Of a DNA stretch of 64,000 bases, positions 45,120-53,831 are shown one piece after another (position 1 is the stretch's first letter; each line of letters starts with the position of its first letter). This DNA comes from Nocardioides sp. Root682 (GTDB lineage: Bacteria; Actinomycetota; Actinomycetes; Propionibacteriales; Nocardioidaceae): positions 109,773 through 173,772 of the forward strand of contig NZ_LMHJ01000001.1 of the NCBI RefSeq assembly GCF_001427795.1. Direction: 5' to 3'. Below the pieces are notes generated by a model. It was not told the DNA's origin, ran no database searches, and saw nothing but the letters and a program-made list of their open reading frames with translations. A program made the translations under genes and the position numbers.

Positions 45120-45695
45120 ATGCGCACCCTGATCTACACCGCCTTCGTCTCCGTCGACGGCGTCGTCCAGGCACCCGCCCCCGAACCCGACTACCGCAAC
45201 GGCGGCTGGACCTTCCAGGGCATCGACTTCCTCCAGGAGGTCTACGAGCTCAAGGCCCGGGAGCAGGAGGAGGCGAGTGCGCTGATGCTCGGCCGGGTCA
45301 GCTACCAGGCGTTCGCACCGGTCTGGCCGAAGATGACGGTCGAGTTCCCGAAGTACAACGCGATGCCCAAGTACGTCGTCTCGACCACGTTGCAGGACGA
45401 CGACCTCGTCGACAACTGGGGTGACACCACCATCGTCCGCTCGTTCGAGGACGTGGCGGCGCTCAAGGAGACCGACGGCGGTCCGATCTCGATCCACGGA
45501 TCCGCCAGCCTGGCCCGCGGCCTCGCGGACGCCGGCCTCCTCGACCGCTACCACCTGCTCGTGTTCCCGTGGGTGCTCGGCGAAGGCAAGCGGATGTGGA
45601 GCGAGACTGCCAAGGAGCGCCAGAAGCTCGAGCTCGTCGAGAGTGCCTCCTACGCCAACGGCGTACAGAAGCTCTGCTACGACGTCGTGCGCTGA
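45120..45695 (+). CDS. Dihydrofolate reductase-like (RibD C-terminal domain) protein
   Basis: A 191-residue stand-alone RibD_C/DHFR-fold reductase. Seen: LIYTAFVSVDGVVQAP at the N-terminus, LMLGRVSYQAFAPVWP, KYVVSTTL, and ISIHGSASLARGLADAGLLD, then LLVFPWVLGEGKRMW, all typical of the family. The physiological substrate is unknown; relatives are NADPH-dependent. ATG at 45120 follows AGGAGGTCACC, the strongest ribosome binding site in the window. The 3' end overlaps the convergent TrmA-type methyltransferase gene by 19 bases. Confidence 0.9.
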   Translation: MRTLIYTAFVSVDGVVQAPAPEPDYRNGGWTFQGIDFLQEVYELKAREQEEASALMLGRVSYQAFAPVWPKMTVEFPKYNAMPKYVVSTTLQDDDLVDNWGDTTIVRSFEDVAALKETDGGPISIHGSASLARGLADAGLLDRYHLLVFPWVLGEGKRMWSETAKERQKLELVESASYANGVQKLCYDVVR

Positions 45696-46822
45696 GCCGG
45701 CTCGAGCAGTGCGACGCACTCCACGTGGTGCGTCATCGGGAAGAGGTCGAAGGCACGCAGGCTCGTGAGCCGGTAGCCGTGCTCGGAGAAGATCGCGACG
45801 TCGCGGGCCAGCGCGGCCGGGTCGCACGCCACGTAGGCGACCGCACGGGGCGCCCGGCGCACGACTTCCTCGACGACCGCGCGCTTGGCACCTGCCCGCG
45901 GCGGGTCGAGCACGACGAGGTCGGCCCGGTCCCAGACCTGGCCCAGGCCGCTGGCCAGCACGGGGCCGACGTCACCGGCCGTTGCCTGGAGCCCCGGACA
46001 GTTGGTGAGCGAGAGGAGCGACGCCGCAGCGTCACCCTCGACCGCAGCCACCCGACCGTCCGGTCCCACGGCTTCGAGCAGGAACCGGCTGAACAGGCCG
46101 ACGCCGGAGTACAGATCGAGCGCCGACTCCCCCGCCAGCGGCGCCAGCGCGGTCAGCACCGCATCCACCAACGCCTCAGGTGCGCCGGGGTGGACCTGCC
46201 AGAAGCCGCCGTCCGCGACTTCGAACGCACGCCCCCTGACGTCGTACGACGGACCGGCGGGCGCCGCGAGGAGGCACTCCTCGACGGGGATGACGTCGTG
46301 GGAGCGGTGCTTGCGCATGCCCAGGCCACCGCCGGGCAGGGAGACGTAGCGCTGGCGGGTCCGCCAGCCGAGGCCGTCGGTGTCGCCGGGCACTGCTTCG
46401 ACCTTCACCTCGATGTCGAGGCCGGCGAGACGACGCAGCTGCTCGCGCACGACGTCGCCCTTGAGGCGGCGCTGCGCGTCGAGCGCCACGTGCTGGAAGT
46501 CGCATCCGCCGCAGAGCCCGGGGCCGGCGTACCGACAGGGAGCCTCGACCCGGTCGGGCGACGGTGTGCGGACCTCGACGGCGTCGCCCCGCCAGAACCG
46601 GTCGCCCTCGGTGCCTTCGGTGATCTCGACGACCACCCGTTCGCCCGGCAGGGTGTGCCGGACGAAGACGACCCTGGTCTGCTCCTCGCCTTCGACCTGA
46701 ACCCGTGCGACGCAGTGTCCACCGTGCGCGACAGGGCCGACGTCGACCTCGAACCGCTGTCCGACCGCCGAGGCACCGCGGGCCTTGCGGGCTCGGGGAC
46801 GCCGCGCCGGAGGCCGGCTCAC
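45677..46822 (-). CDS. TrmA/RlmD-type RNA m5U methyltransferase
   Basis: A 381-residue class I RNA methyltransferase of the uracil-C5 type. N-terminal TRAM domain (about 22-85), the Fe-S cysteine pattern CRYAGPGLCGGCDFQH, SAM motif ALDLYSGVGLFSRFLL, the catalytic region VVLDPPRAGAKRAV and YVACDPAALARDVA, and the C-terminal FPMTHHVECVALLE carrying the base glutamate. It modifies tRNA or 23S rRNA uridines; which site cannot be told. GTG at 46822 overlaps the permease stop (GTGA). The counterpart I recall in M. tuberculosis is Rv2689c. Confidence 0.93.
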   Translation of the reverse strand: MSRPPARRPRARKARGASAVGQRFEVDVGPVAHGGHCVARVQVEGEEQTRVVFVRHTLPGERVVVEITEGTEGDRFWRGDAVEVRTPSPDRVEAPCRYAGPGLCGGCDFQHVALDAQRRLKGDVVREQLRRLAGLDIEVKVEAVPGDTDGLGWRTRQRYVSLPGGGLGMRKHRSHDVIPVEECLLAAPAGPSYDVRGRAFEVADGGFWQVHPGAPEALVDAVLTALAPLAGESALDLYSGVGLFSRFLLEAVGPDGRVAAVEGDAAASLLSLTNCPGLQATAGDVGPVLASGLGQVWDRADLVVLDPPRAGAKRAVVEEVVRRAPRAVAYVACDPAALARDVAIFSEHGYRLTSLRAFDLFPMTHHVECVALLEPAQRTTS

Positions 46823-48867
46823 TTGCGGGTCTGCCGGTCCGGGCGGTCACTCACGCGACCACGACGCAGGTCGCCGGGCCGGACCCTCTGCTCCTCGCGC
46901 TGCTCGCGCTCCAGCGCGATCTCGGAGGACCGCAGCTGGTACGGCACCGAGATGACCATGACGCCGGGACTGAACAGTAGTCGACCCTTGAGCCGCAGTG
47001 CCGTCTGGTTGTGGAGGAACTGCTCCCACCAACGGCCGACGACGTACTCGGGGATGTAGACGGCCACCACGCCGCGCGGGTTGGCTCGGCGGATCGCCGC
47101 GGCGTACTCGACGATCGGCTTGACCACTTCGCGGTACGGCGAGTGGAGCACCTTGAGCGGGATGCCGGTGTTGCGGTCGTCCCAGTCCTCCAGGAGCCGC
47201 GCGGTGTCCTTCTGGTCGATCGAGACGTAGACGCCCTCGAGTGCGTTCGGTCGGGTCGCCTTCGCGAAGGCAAGCGCGCGCAGGGTGGGCTTGTGCAGCT
47301 TGGACACCAGCACGATGGCATGCACCCGCGTGGGCAGGATGCTGTCCTCCTCGTCGGCTGCGAGCTCGCCCTCGACCTTGTCGTAGTGGCCCTTGATCCC
47401 CTTCATCACGGCGAAGAAGAACGCCATGGCCAGGATCGTGATCCACGCGCCCGCGAGGAACTTCGTCAGCAGGACGACGACCAGGACCACGGCAGTGAAG
47501 CTCAGACCGATGGCGTTGATGACCCGGGACCGGACCATGCGTCGCCGCTCGCCCGGATCGGTCTCGGTCGTGAGCAAACGCGTCCAGTGCCGGATCATCC
47601 CGAGCTGGCTGAGGTTGAACGACACGAACACACCGACGATGTAGAGCTGGATCAGCTTCGTGGTCTCGGCATCGAAGGCGACGATCAGGACGATCGACGC
47701 GAGCGCGAGGAACACGATGCCGTTGCTGTAGGCAAGGCGGTCGCCGCGGGCGCCGAACGCACGCGGAGCGAATCCGTCCTTGGCCAGGATCGACCCGAGG
47801 ACCGGGAAGCCGTTGAACGCCGTGTTGGCCGCGAGCACGAGGATGATCCCGGTGACCGTGACCACGAAGTAGAAGCCGGGGCTGAAGTCGTGGAACACCG
47901 CCCGCGCGATCTGGGCGATGACGGTGTGCTGGTCGTAGCCCTCGGGCACCGGCACCCCGTTGCGGGTCAGTCGAGCCAGGTGCTCGGGGTGCGGGTCGAC
48001 GTACCTCAGGCCCATCTGCTTGGCCAGCACGATGACGCTGACCATCATCGTGATCGCGATCATCCCGAGCAGCAGGAGGGTGGTGGCAGCGTTCTGGGAC
48101 TTGGGGCGCTTGAAGGCGGGTACGCCGTTGGAGATCGCCTCGACGCCGGTCAGCGCCGCACATCCCGACGAGAAGGCGCGTGCCAGCAGGATCACCAGTC
48201 CGACGGTGGTCAGCGGCTGCTCCCACCCCTCGACCGGAGTGATGTCGAGGTCGGCACTCTCGGCCATCGGCAACGTCCCGAAGGCCATCTCACCGAAGCC
48301 GTAGGCGCACATACCGAGGATCGCGAACATGAAGAGGTAGGTCGGCACCGCGAAGAACGCGCCCGACTCGCGGATGCCGCGAAGGTTCATCGCCATCAGC
48401 AGCAGCACCATCACGGTGGCCACGGTCGCCTCGTGGTGCTGGAAGGTCGGGATCGCCGCAGCGGCGTACTGCGCGCCCGACGAGATCGACACCGCCACCG
48501 TCAGGACGTAGTCGACGAGCAGCGAGCTGCCGACGACCATGCCCGCCGTCCGCCCGAGGTTGACCGTCGCCACCTCGTAGTCGCCGCCACCGGACGGGTA
48601 GGCGTGCACCGTCTGGCGGTACGACGCGATGACCGCAGCCATCACGATCGCGACCGCGACCGCGATCTTCCAGGACCAGACGTACTGCGTGGCGCCGGCG
48701 ATCGCCAGCATGATGAAGACCTCGTCAGGGGCGTACGCCACCGAGGAGAGCGCATCGCTCGCGAACACGGGAAGCGCGATGCGTTTGGGAAGAAGGGTCT
48801 CCCCCAGCTGTGCGCTGCGGAGCTTGCGACCCAGCAGAATGCGCTTCGAGACGTCTCCGACACCCAC
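46819..48867 (-). CDS. APC-superfamily permease with C-terminal cytoplasmic domain (KimA-like)
   Basis: A 682-residue transporter with about 12 hydrophobic helices (residues 30-490) and a soluble C-terminal domain (about 500-650; HAIVLVSKLHKPTLRALAFA). The stretch LPVFASDALSSVAYAPDEV and SYRQTVHAYPSGGGDYEVA fit the amino acid/potassium (KimA) subgroup. KimA proteins of Bacillus are proton-coupled potassium importers. The divergent TrkA-type genes support potassium, though amino-acid transport is not excluded. GTG at 48867 (TACGGT eight bases upstream) and TTG at 48876 are both possible starts. It corresponds by context to Rv2690c. Confidence 0.87.
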   Translation of the reverse strand: MGVGDVSKRILLGRKLRSAQLGETLLPKRIALPVFASDALSSVAYAPDEVFIMLAIAGATQYVWSWKIAVAVAIVMAAVIASYRQTVHAYPSGGGDYEVATVNLGRTAGMVVGSSLLVDYVLTVAVSISSGAQYAAAAIPTFQHHEATVATVMVLLLMAMNLRGIRESGAFFAVPTYLFMFAILGMCAYGFGEMAFGTLPMAESADLDITPVEGWEQPLTTVGLVILLARAFSSGCAALTGVEAISNGVPAFKRPKSQNAATTLLLLGMIAITMMVSVIVLAKQMGLRYVDPHPEHLARLTRNGVPVPEGYDQHTVIAQIARAVFHDFSPGFYFVVTVTGIILVLAANTAFNGFPVLGSILAKDGFAPRAFGARGDRLAYSNGIVFLALASIVLIVAFDAETTKLIQLYIVGVFVSFNLSQLGMIRHWTRLLTTETDPGERRRMVRSRVINAIGLSFTAVVLVVVLLTKFLAGAWITILAMAFFFAVMKGIKGHYDKVEGELAADEEDSILPTRVHAIVLVSKLHKPTLRALAFAKATRPNALEGVYVSIDQKDTARLLEDWDDRNTGIPLKVLHSPYREVVKPIVEYAAAIRRANPRGVVAVYIPEYVVGRWWEQFLHNQTALRLKGRLLFSPGVMVISVPYQLRSSEIALEREQREEQRVRPGDLRRGRVSDRPDRQTRK

Positions 48868-48894
48868 GATCGACAACCGTAGGGCATCCCCGGT

Positions 48895-48902
48895 GCTATA
48901 GC
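48895..48902. promoter_or_regulatory. Palindromic -10 (GCTATAGC) of divergent potassium genes
   Basis: TATAGC on the plus strand (48897-48902) lies nine bases before GTG 48912 of the TrkA gene. The octamer GCTATAGC is self-complementary, so the same box could also serve the divergent permease. Confidence 0.5.
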
Positions 48903-48911
48903 GTGCTCACC

Positions 48912-49577
48912 GTGCACGTCGTGATCATGGGATGTGGCCGCGTCGGCTCGACTCTGGCCCGCAGCCTCGAGGACAGAAACCACACTGTGTCGATCATCGA
49001 CACCGAGCCTGATGCGTTCCGACGCCTCGGGCCCGGCTTCAATGGCGACAAGATCCCCGGCATCGGGTTCGACCAGGAAGTGCTGGAGAAGGCCGGGATC
49101 CGCCGCGCCGACGCGTTCGCCGCGGTGTCCAGCGGTGACAACTCCAACATCATCGCGGCGCGCGTTGCCCGCGAGACGTTCGGGATCCAGCAGGTCGTCG
49201 CCCGGATCTACGACCCCGGTCGCGCCGAGGTCTACCAGCGCCTCGGCATCACGACGGTCGCGACGGTCAAGTGGACTGCCGACCAGGTGCTGCGCCGGAT
49301 CCTTCCGGCCGGCGCCGAACCGGACTTCCGGGACCCCTCGGGCACCGTCCGCGTCGACCACATCCCCGTCACCGAGGTCTGGGTCGGCGCCCGCGTCGGC
49401 CAGCTCCAGGAACAGGGACGCTGCCGGGTGGCGTGGATCGACCGGCTCGGCGAGGGCATGCTCCCGGACCGCGAGAGCGTCATCCAGGAGGGCGACATGC
49501 TCCACCTGGTGACCCGCGAAGAGAACGCACAACACGCTTACGACGTGCTCAGCCGCGGCCCCGAGCACGAAGGCTAG
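48912..49577 (+). CDS. ceoB: TrkA-family potassium uptake regulator, first (CeoB-like)
   Basis: A 221-residue RCK protein. The N-terminal Rossmann domain has VVIMGCGRVGSTLARSLE, IIDTEPDAFRRL and VSSGDNSNIIAARVARETFG; the C-terminal RCK_C lobe (about 140-215) includes VGARVGQLQEQGRCRVAW. It binds NAD(H) and gates a Trk or Ktr-type potassium channel. GTG at 48912 was chosen because TATAGC precedes it with leaderless spacing; GTG at 48903 is possible. The second TrkA gene starts 14 bases downstream. Confidence 0.9.
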   Translation: MHVVIMGCGRVGSTLARSLEDRNHTVSIIDTEPDAFRRLGPGFNGDKIPGIGFDQEVLEKAGIRRADAFAAVSSGDNSNIIAARVARETFGIQQVVARIYDPGRAEVYQRLGITTVATVKWTADQVLRRILPAGAEPDFRDPSGTVRVDHIPVTEVWVGARVGQLQEQGRCRVAWIDRLGEGMLPDRESVIQEGDMLHLVTREENAQHAYDVLSRGPEHEG

Positions 49578-49591
49578 GGAGAACAGACACC

Positions 49592-50266
49592 ATGAGGGTC
49601 GCCATCGCTGGAGCAGGTGCCGTCGGGCGTTCGATCGCCCGCGAGCTGATCGAGAACGGTCACGAGGTGCTGCTGATCGACAAGTCGCCGAGCTCCATCA
49701 GGCCCGAGCGCGTACCGGACGCGGAGTGGCTGCTCGCCGACTCCTGTGAGCTGTCCTCGCTCGAGGAGGCGCGCCTCGACAAGTGCGACGTCGTCATCGC
49801 CGCTACCGGGGACGACAAGGCCAACCTGGTCACCTCCCTGCTCGCCAAGGCCGAGTTCGGGGTCCCCCGCACCGTCGGGCGGGTGAACCACCCGAACAAC
49901 GAGTGGCTCTTCACCGAGGCCTGGGGCGTCGACGTCAACGTGTCGACCCCGCGCATCATCACCGCGCTCGTGGAGGAAGCCGTCACCGTCGGTGACCTCG
50001 TCCGGCTGTTCACCTTCCGCCAGGGCAACGCCAACCTGGTCGAGATGACGCTGCCCGCCGACTCCCCCTACGTCGGCAAGGCCGCGGGGCTGATCCCGCT
50101 CCCCGACAACTGCGCGCTGGTCACGATCCTGCGCGACGGGCAGGTCTACACGCCTGCACCCGAGCAGCCGGTCGAGGCGGGCGACGAGCTGCTGTTCGTG
50201 GTCCCGGCCGAGGCCGAGGACGAGCTCGAGCGGATGCTCGCGCCGTCGGCGCACCCGGCCAAGTAG
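49592..50266 (+). CDS. ceoC: TrkA-family potassium uptake regulator, second (CeoC-like)
   Basis: A 224-residue RCK protein parallel to its neighbour: VAIAGAGAVGRSIARELIENG, LLIDKSPSSI, and IAATGDDKANLVTSLLAKAEFG in the Rossmann domain, and a C-terminal RCK_C with NLVEMTLPADSPYVGKAAGL. Paired TrkA proteins usually form hetero-oligomeric rings on a membrane potassium channel. AGGGAGAACAG precedes ATG at 49592. The membrane component is not in the plus-strand operon; the divergent KimA-like permease is the nearest candidate partner, as inference. Confidence 0.92.
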   Translation: MRVAIAGAGAVGRSIARELIENGHEVLLIDKSPSSIRPERVPDAEWLLADSCELSSLEEARLDKCDVVIAATGDDKANLVTSLLAKAEFGVPRTVGRVNHPNNEWLFTEAWGVDVNVSTPRIITALVEEAVTVGDLVRLFTFRQGNANLVEMTLPADSPYVGKAAGLIPLPDNCALVTILRDGQVYTPAPEQPVEAGDELLFVVPAEAEDELERMLAPSAHPAK

Positions 50267-50273
50267 CGAACAG

Positions 50274-50993
50274 CTACTCGACGACCTCGGCGGGAGCCTC
50301 CTGCTCAAGGGGCGTGGCGTTGCGGGCCAGCAGCCAGATCATCGCCGACCACGACCCGATCCGGAGCACCCAGCCCAGGCCCGTGCGAAGGACCAGGATC
50401 GCCACCACGGCATGGTCGGCGTCGATCGAGCCGTTGTGCCCGAGAAGCCACACTGGTCCCTGCAGCAGGACGCCGAAGGCACCGGGCAGCAGCATCACCC
50501 AGGTGAGGCGGTTGCACAGCCTCACGATCTGCTTGTCCTCGTGCCACGCGGTCGCGTCACCCGTGACGCTGCCGAGCATGAACCCCAGCATCGGCCAGCC
50601 CGCCAGACAGCTGGCACCCAGGACGATGGTGTAGCCGAGGCTGATCAGGATCCCGGGCAGGAAGAAGGCCAGCGCCTGGTCGGACTCCGATCCACCTGAG
50701 TTCTCGGCCCACCGGACGAAGACCCAGCCGATGCCGATGCCGAACACGGCGTTGAGGACGTACTGGGGGCTGCTGCGCTGGACGATCCGGGCCAGCAGGG
50801 CCGCGCCGGCCACCACCAGGCTCGCGATCAGCGCCCACTGGAGCTCCTTCGTGGTGAGCCACAGGACCGTGAACACGATGCCGGGTACGGCGGCCTCGAC
50901 CAGACCGCGCCTGCCCCCCAGCGCGGCGGCCAGCTGGCGCCGCACCAGTGCTTCGACGGTGTCCACCCCGAGGTGGTCGGGTACGGCGCTCAC
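50274..50993 (-). CDS. DUF3159 membrane protein
   Basis: A 239-residue integral membrane protein with about six helices. DUF3159 hallmarks are AALGGRRGLVEAAVPGIVFT, ALLARIVQRSSPQYVLNAVFG, ENSGGSESDQALAFFLPGIL and LTWVMLLPGAFGVLLQGP. The function is unknown; the family is almost always next to the OB-fold gene downstream of trkA genes in actinobacteria (Rv2693c by recollection). GTG at 50993 overlaps the stop of the OB-fold gene (GTGA). Converges on ceoC across a short hairpin with arms AGTAGC and GCTACT. Confidence 0.9.
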   Translation of the reverse strand: MSAVPDHLGVDTVEALVRRQLAAALGGRRGLVEAAVPGIVFTVLWLTTKELQWALIASLVVAGAALLARIVQRSSPQYVLNAVFGIGIGWVFVRWAENSGGSESDQALAFFLPGILISLGYTIVLGASCLAGWPMLGFMLGSVTGDATAWHEDKQIVRLCNRLTWVMLLPGAFGVLLQGPVWLLGHNGSIDADHAVVAILVLRTGLGWVLRIGSWSAMIWLLARNATPLEQEAPAEVVE

Positions 50994-51352
50994 AGCAGCT
51001 CGTAGCGCGGGTTGTAGAGGATCCGCGCCCCGTCCTGGGTGCTGACGCGGCCGGACACCTCGATGCCGCGACCCGGGCCGATCCCCGCGATCCGGCGGCG
51101 GCCCAGCCAGATCACGGTCACCGTCCCGGTGCCGTCGTACAGCTCGGCCTCGAGGGCGGGCACCCCACCGCGCGGCCGGAGCGTGACCGTCCGCAACGTG
51201 CCGCGCAACCGGACCTTCTCGCGGTCAGGGGCGTCGCCGATGCAGACCACCCCGTCACCGGTGTAGGTCTTGCGCAGGTCGCGGGCGTCGGCCTCTTCGG
51301 GGTTGGCCCACTTGCTGATCGTCCGGCGCAACCGGCTCTTGTTGGTGCCCAC
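50990..51352 (-). CDS. OB-fold nucleic-acid-binding protein
   Basis: A 120-residue protein with an OB-fold of the tRNA-anti type: VRLRGTLRTVTLRPRG, LEAELYDGTGTVTVIWLGRRRIAGI and GRGIEVSGRVSTQDG. The N-terminal 35 residues are basic. It may bind RNA or single-stranded DNA, but no specific function is known. It starts 11 bases after the DUF3710 gene and is coupled to the DUF3159 gene by GTGA. By context it corresponds to Rv2694c. Confidence 0.87.
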   Translation of the reverse strand: MGTNKSRLRRTISKWANPEEADARDLRKTYTGDGVVCIGDAPDREKVRLRGTLRTVTLRPRGGVPALEAELYDGTGTVTVIWLGRRRIAGIGPGRGIEVSGRVSTQDGARILYNPRYELL

Positions 51353-51363
51353 GGGAGTCGTCC

Positions 51364-52008
51364 TCAGCTCGCGGGGACAGCCTTCGGCTGCGCACCCTCG
51401 GGCAACGTCAGCGGGAGTTGCTCACCGACGGGCATGGCGTGCGCACCGCGGCGCACTGCAACCTGGGCGATCGCGGACTCCCAGTCCGCGGCCTCCTCGG
51501 GCGTGCGGGCGGGGTCGCCCAGCAAGGTCGCCCGCAGCAGCCACCGGGGTCCGTTGACCCCGATCACGCGGGACGTCTGGGTGCCGGCAGCGCCGTCGGC
51601 GCGGGTCATCTTGACCTCGCAGACGAGCTCGGTGCCGAACCGGCCCTCGCGCTCGGTGGCGGTGCCACCGCGGCGGGCGGTGTCGGCCGCGATCTGGGGG
51701 CGGATCTCACTCCAGAGGTCGCCGTTGCGCGGCGCGGCGAAGGCACGCAGCTCCAGCGCACCGGAGTCGGTGGCGAGCAGCACGGCGCGGACCGCACCGG
51801 ACTTCTCGTCGACCTGGACCCGCACCTCGCGGTCGGCCAGCGGCGCAACGAGCAGGGCGCCCAGGTCCAGCCGGTCCACCCCGTCCTCGGGCAGCTCGTC
51901 GACGTCGTACGGGCCTGCAGCCTCGTTCTCGTCCGTCGTCTCGACGGATGAGTCGTCAGCGGTCGCCTCGTCGGCGATCGCATCGGCATCCTTGCGCCGC
52001 AACCTCAC
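51364..52008 (-). CDS. DUF3710 protein
   Basis: A 214-residue soluble protein. It begins with a basic patch (RLRRKDA) and an acidic, low-complexity linker (about 10-40), then the DUF3710 domain with DGVDRLDLGALLVAP, VQVDEKSGAVRAVLLATDSGALELRAFAAPRNG, and GVNGPRWLLRATLLGDPA. The function is unknown. GTG at 52008 fits the family N-terminus. The dut gene ends 54 bases upstream. DUF3710 is a conserved actinobacterial neighbour of dut (Rv2696c next to Rv2697c). Confidence 0.9.
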   Translation of the reverse strand: MRLRRKDADAIADEATADDSSVETTDENEAAGPYDVDELPEDGVDRLDLGALLVAPLADREVRVQVDEKSGAVRAVLLATDSGALELRAFAAPRNGDLWSEIRPQIAADTARRGGTATEREGRFGTELVCEVKMTRADGAAGTQTSRVIGVNGPRWLLRATLLGDPARTPEEAADWESAIAQVAVRRGAHAMPVGEQLPLTLPEGAQPKAVPAS

Positions 52009-52062
52009 TGTGTCCTCCTCTTCGGGTCCACCGGAACGGACCGTGCGTTCGACCGGCGGGTC

Positions 52063-52524
52063 TCACGCACCGAACCCTCCAGTAGAACCGTAGCCTCCGC
52101 TCCCACGAACGCTGTCGGGAAGGGCAACAACTGCCTGGAATCGTGCTCGCTCGAAGCGCTGGACGACCAGCTGGGCGATCCGGTCCCCCCGCTTGAGGAC
52201 GATCGTGTCGACCGGGTCGTGGTTGATCAGGAGCACCTTGATCTCGCCGCGGTAGCCGGCGTCGACGGTGCCCGGTGTGTTCACGATCGACAGCCCGTGC
52301 CGCGCGGCCAGGCCCGAACGCGGGTGGACGAGCGCGACGAAACCGTCGGGCAGGGCGATCGCGATCCCGGTCGGCACCAGGGCCCGTTCTCCGGGCGCGA
52401 GGGTCACGTCGACCGTCGACAGCAAGTCGGCACCGGCGTCGCCGGGGTGGGCGTAGCCGGGCAGGGGCAGGTCGGGGTCGAGCTGCTGGACCGCGATCAC
52501 GAGGTCGGTGTCGTCGTGGGGCAC
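52063..52524 (-). CDS. dut: dUTP diphosphatase
   Basis: A 153-residue trimeric dUTPase that hydrolyses dUTP to dUMP, keeping uracil out of DNA. All five motifs are visible: [51 protein letters not shown], and a C-terminal glycine-rich [13 protein letters not shown] that closes over the active site. GTG at 52524 is leaderless by appearance: TAGGGT ends six bases before it. It is divergent from the DUF3093 gene. Confidence 0.97.
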   Translation of the reverse strand: MPHDDTDLVIAVQQLDPDLPLPGYAHPGDAGADLLSTVDVTLAPGERALVPTGIAIALPDGFVALVHPRSGLAARHGLSIVNTPGTVDAGYRGEIKVLLINHDPVDTIVLKRGDRIAQLVVQRFERARFQAVVALPDSVRGSGGYGSTGGFGA

Positions 52525-52530
52525 GGGGAG

Positions 52531-52536
52531 ACCCTA
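52531..52536 (-). promoter_or_regulatory. -10 box of leaderless dut
   Basis: Minus-strand TAGGGT, six bases, then GTG at 52524. Confidence 0.55.
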
Positions 52537-52575
52537 ACGACCGGCGGTGTGCACGTGGGTGGGATCATCCTCGGC

Positions 52576-53046
52576 GTGAGCGAGACTGCCCCGAGGGCGT
52601 ACCACGAGCGGCTGCGCGTGCCGCTGCGCTGGTGGGCGCAGGGCACCATGCTGGTCGCCACCTTGTGGCTGACCGTGGTCGTGGCCGTTCCCGGGCCCGC
52701 TCCCTGGATCATCACGGGCGTCGCGTTGGGAGTGCTCGCCGTCTGCCTGTTCTGGTACGGCGACGCGCGGGTCGTCGTGGGCGACGGCTCGTTCCGCGCC
52801 GGCCGCGCCCGGATCGAGGCGACCCACATCGGGACTGCCGAGCCGCTGGACGCCGAGGAGACCCGCCGGGTGTCCGGTCGGGACGCGGACGTGCGGGCCT
52901 ACCTGCTGCTGCGCCCGTACCTCAAGCGCTCGGTCAAGGTCGAGATCACCGACCCGGCCGACCCGGCGCCGTACTGGCTGGTGAGCTCGCGCCACCCGCA
53001 GGCACTCGCTGGTGCCCTCAACGCACTGGCCCGCTCGGGCCAGTAG
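52576..53046 (+). CDS. DUF3093 membrane protein
   Basis: A 156-residue protein with two adjacent transmembrane helices (about 17-60) and a C-terminal soluble domain (about 65-155). DUF3093 hallmarks are YHERLRVPLRWW and YLKRSVKVEITDPADPAPYWLVSSRHP. The function is unknown; the family is a conserved neighbour of dut. I chose GTG at 52576, where GATCAT ends seven bases upstream in the leaderless arrangement; the longer open frame runs antisense to dut. Its stop codon is part of the -10 box of the next gene. Confidence 0.87.
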   Translation: MSETAPRAYHERLRVPLRWWAQGTMLVATLWLTVVVAVPGPAPWIITGVALGVLAVCLFWYGDARVVVGDGSFRAGRARIEATHIGTAEPLDAEETRRVSGRDADVRAYLLLRPYLKRSVKVEITDPADPAPYWLVSSRHPQALAGALNALARSGQ

Positions 53047-53049
53047 GCT
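53044..53049 (+). promoter_or_regulatory. -10 box of leaderless DUF4235 gene
   Basis: TAGGCT, six bases, then ATG at 53056. Its first three bases are the stop codon of the DUF3093 gene. Confidence 0.55.
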
Positions 53050-53055
53050 CGGCGC

Positions 53056-53355
53056 ATGGCAAAGGACAGCTCGAAGATCTGGTCGACGTTCTCGCTCGTC
53101 TCCGCACTCGGTGCGGCGGCGGTGGCGAAGAAGGGCCTCGACACCGGCTGGAAGGCCGCGACCGGCAAGAACCCGCCGGTCAACCCCGCCGACCCGGACG
53201 TCAACGTCTGGGAAGCCGTTGCCTGGGCCGCCGCGAGCGGGACGTTCGTCGCACTGGCGAAGATGCTCGCCCAGCGCCGCGCCGCTGGCTACTACGTCAA
53301 GTCGACCGGCCACCTGCCCAAGCCGCTCCAGAAGGACGCCGACGTCAAGGCCTGA
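53056..53355 (+). CDS. DUF4235 small membrane protein
   Basis: A 99-residue protein with two hydrophobic stretches (about 10-25 and 52-70). DUF4235 pattern: the conserved LVSALGAAAVAKKGLDTGWKA near the N-terminus and EAVAWAAASGTFVALAKMLAQR before the basic C-terminus. The function is unknown; it is probably an actinobacterial envelope protein. It is leaderless, with TAGGCT six bases upstream, and is followed by a strong hairpin shared with the convergent DUF4193 gene. Confidence 0.87.
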   Translation: MAKDSSKIWSTFSLVSALGAAAVAKKGLDTGWKAATGKNPPVNPADPDVNVWEAVAWAAASGTFVALAKMLAQRRAAGYYVKSTGHLPKPLQKDADVKA

Positions 53356-53364
53356 ACCGATCAC

Positions 53365-53388
53365 GGACGGGGCTAGATGGCCCCGTCC
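53365..53388. terminator. Bidirectional hairpin terminator
   Basis: GGACGGGGC and GCCCCGTCC form a perfect 9-base stem around TAGATG, between the convergent DUF4235 and DUF4193 genes. No T-tract. Confidence 0.7.
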
Positions 53389-53405
53389 GGTCGAGCACTA
53401 CGCCA

Positions 53406-53696
53406 TCAGGCGCAGTCGAAGCAGATCATCTTCTTTGCGTCAGCCAGCTGGCTGCGGTGGTGCACGAGGAAGCAGTTCATGCAGGTGAACTCGTCATCCT
53501 GCTTCGGCTTGACCTCGACAGCGAGCTCTTCGTGCGACAGGTCCGCGCCGGGCAGCTCGAAGGATTCGGCCGCCTCCGTCTCGTCCTCGTCGACCTTGCC
53601 GGAGTTCTTGTCGTGGCGGCGAGCCTTGAGCTCCTCGATGCTCTCTTCGGACTGTTCGTCCTCGTTCTTGCGTGGTGCGTCGTAGTCAGTCGCCAT
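53406..53696 (-). CDS. DUF4193 zinc-ribbon protein
   Basis: A 96-residue acidic protein with a C-terminal four-cysteine zinc ribbon, CMNC and CFDC (about 71-95), joined by LVHHRSQLADAKKMI. The N-terminus begins ATDYDAPRKNEDE, the DUF4193 hallmark, and residues 15-65 are rich in Glu and Asp. It is conserved across actinobacteria beside dut (Rv2699c by recollection); the function is unknown, and it may interact with transcription or ribosomal factors. ATG at 53696 is preceded by AGGGGA. The 135-base region upstream holds no recognised gene. Confidence 0.9.
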   Translation of the reverse strand: MATDYDAPRKNEDEQSEESIEELKARRHDKNSGKVDEDETEAAESFELPGADLSHEELAVEVKPKQDDEFTCMNCFLVHHRSQLADAKKMICFDCA

Positions 53697-53831
53697 GACG
53701 GATCCCCTCTCCCCTTGACTGGCCGGCTTCCACACTGGTCGTGCGGAGCAGCGCGGCAGATTGTGCACCATCGGGATCGGTTTGCGATACCCGGGTGGTT
53801 GCGCGTCGCCAGAACAGCCATCGGCCGCTGA

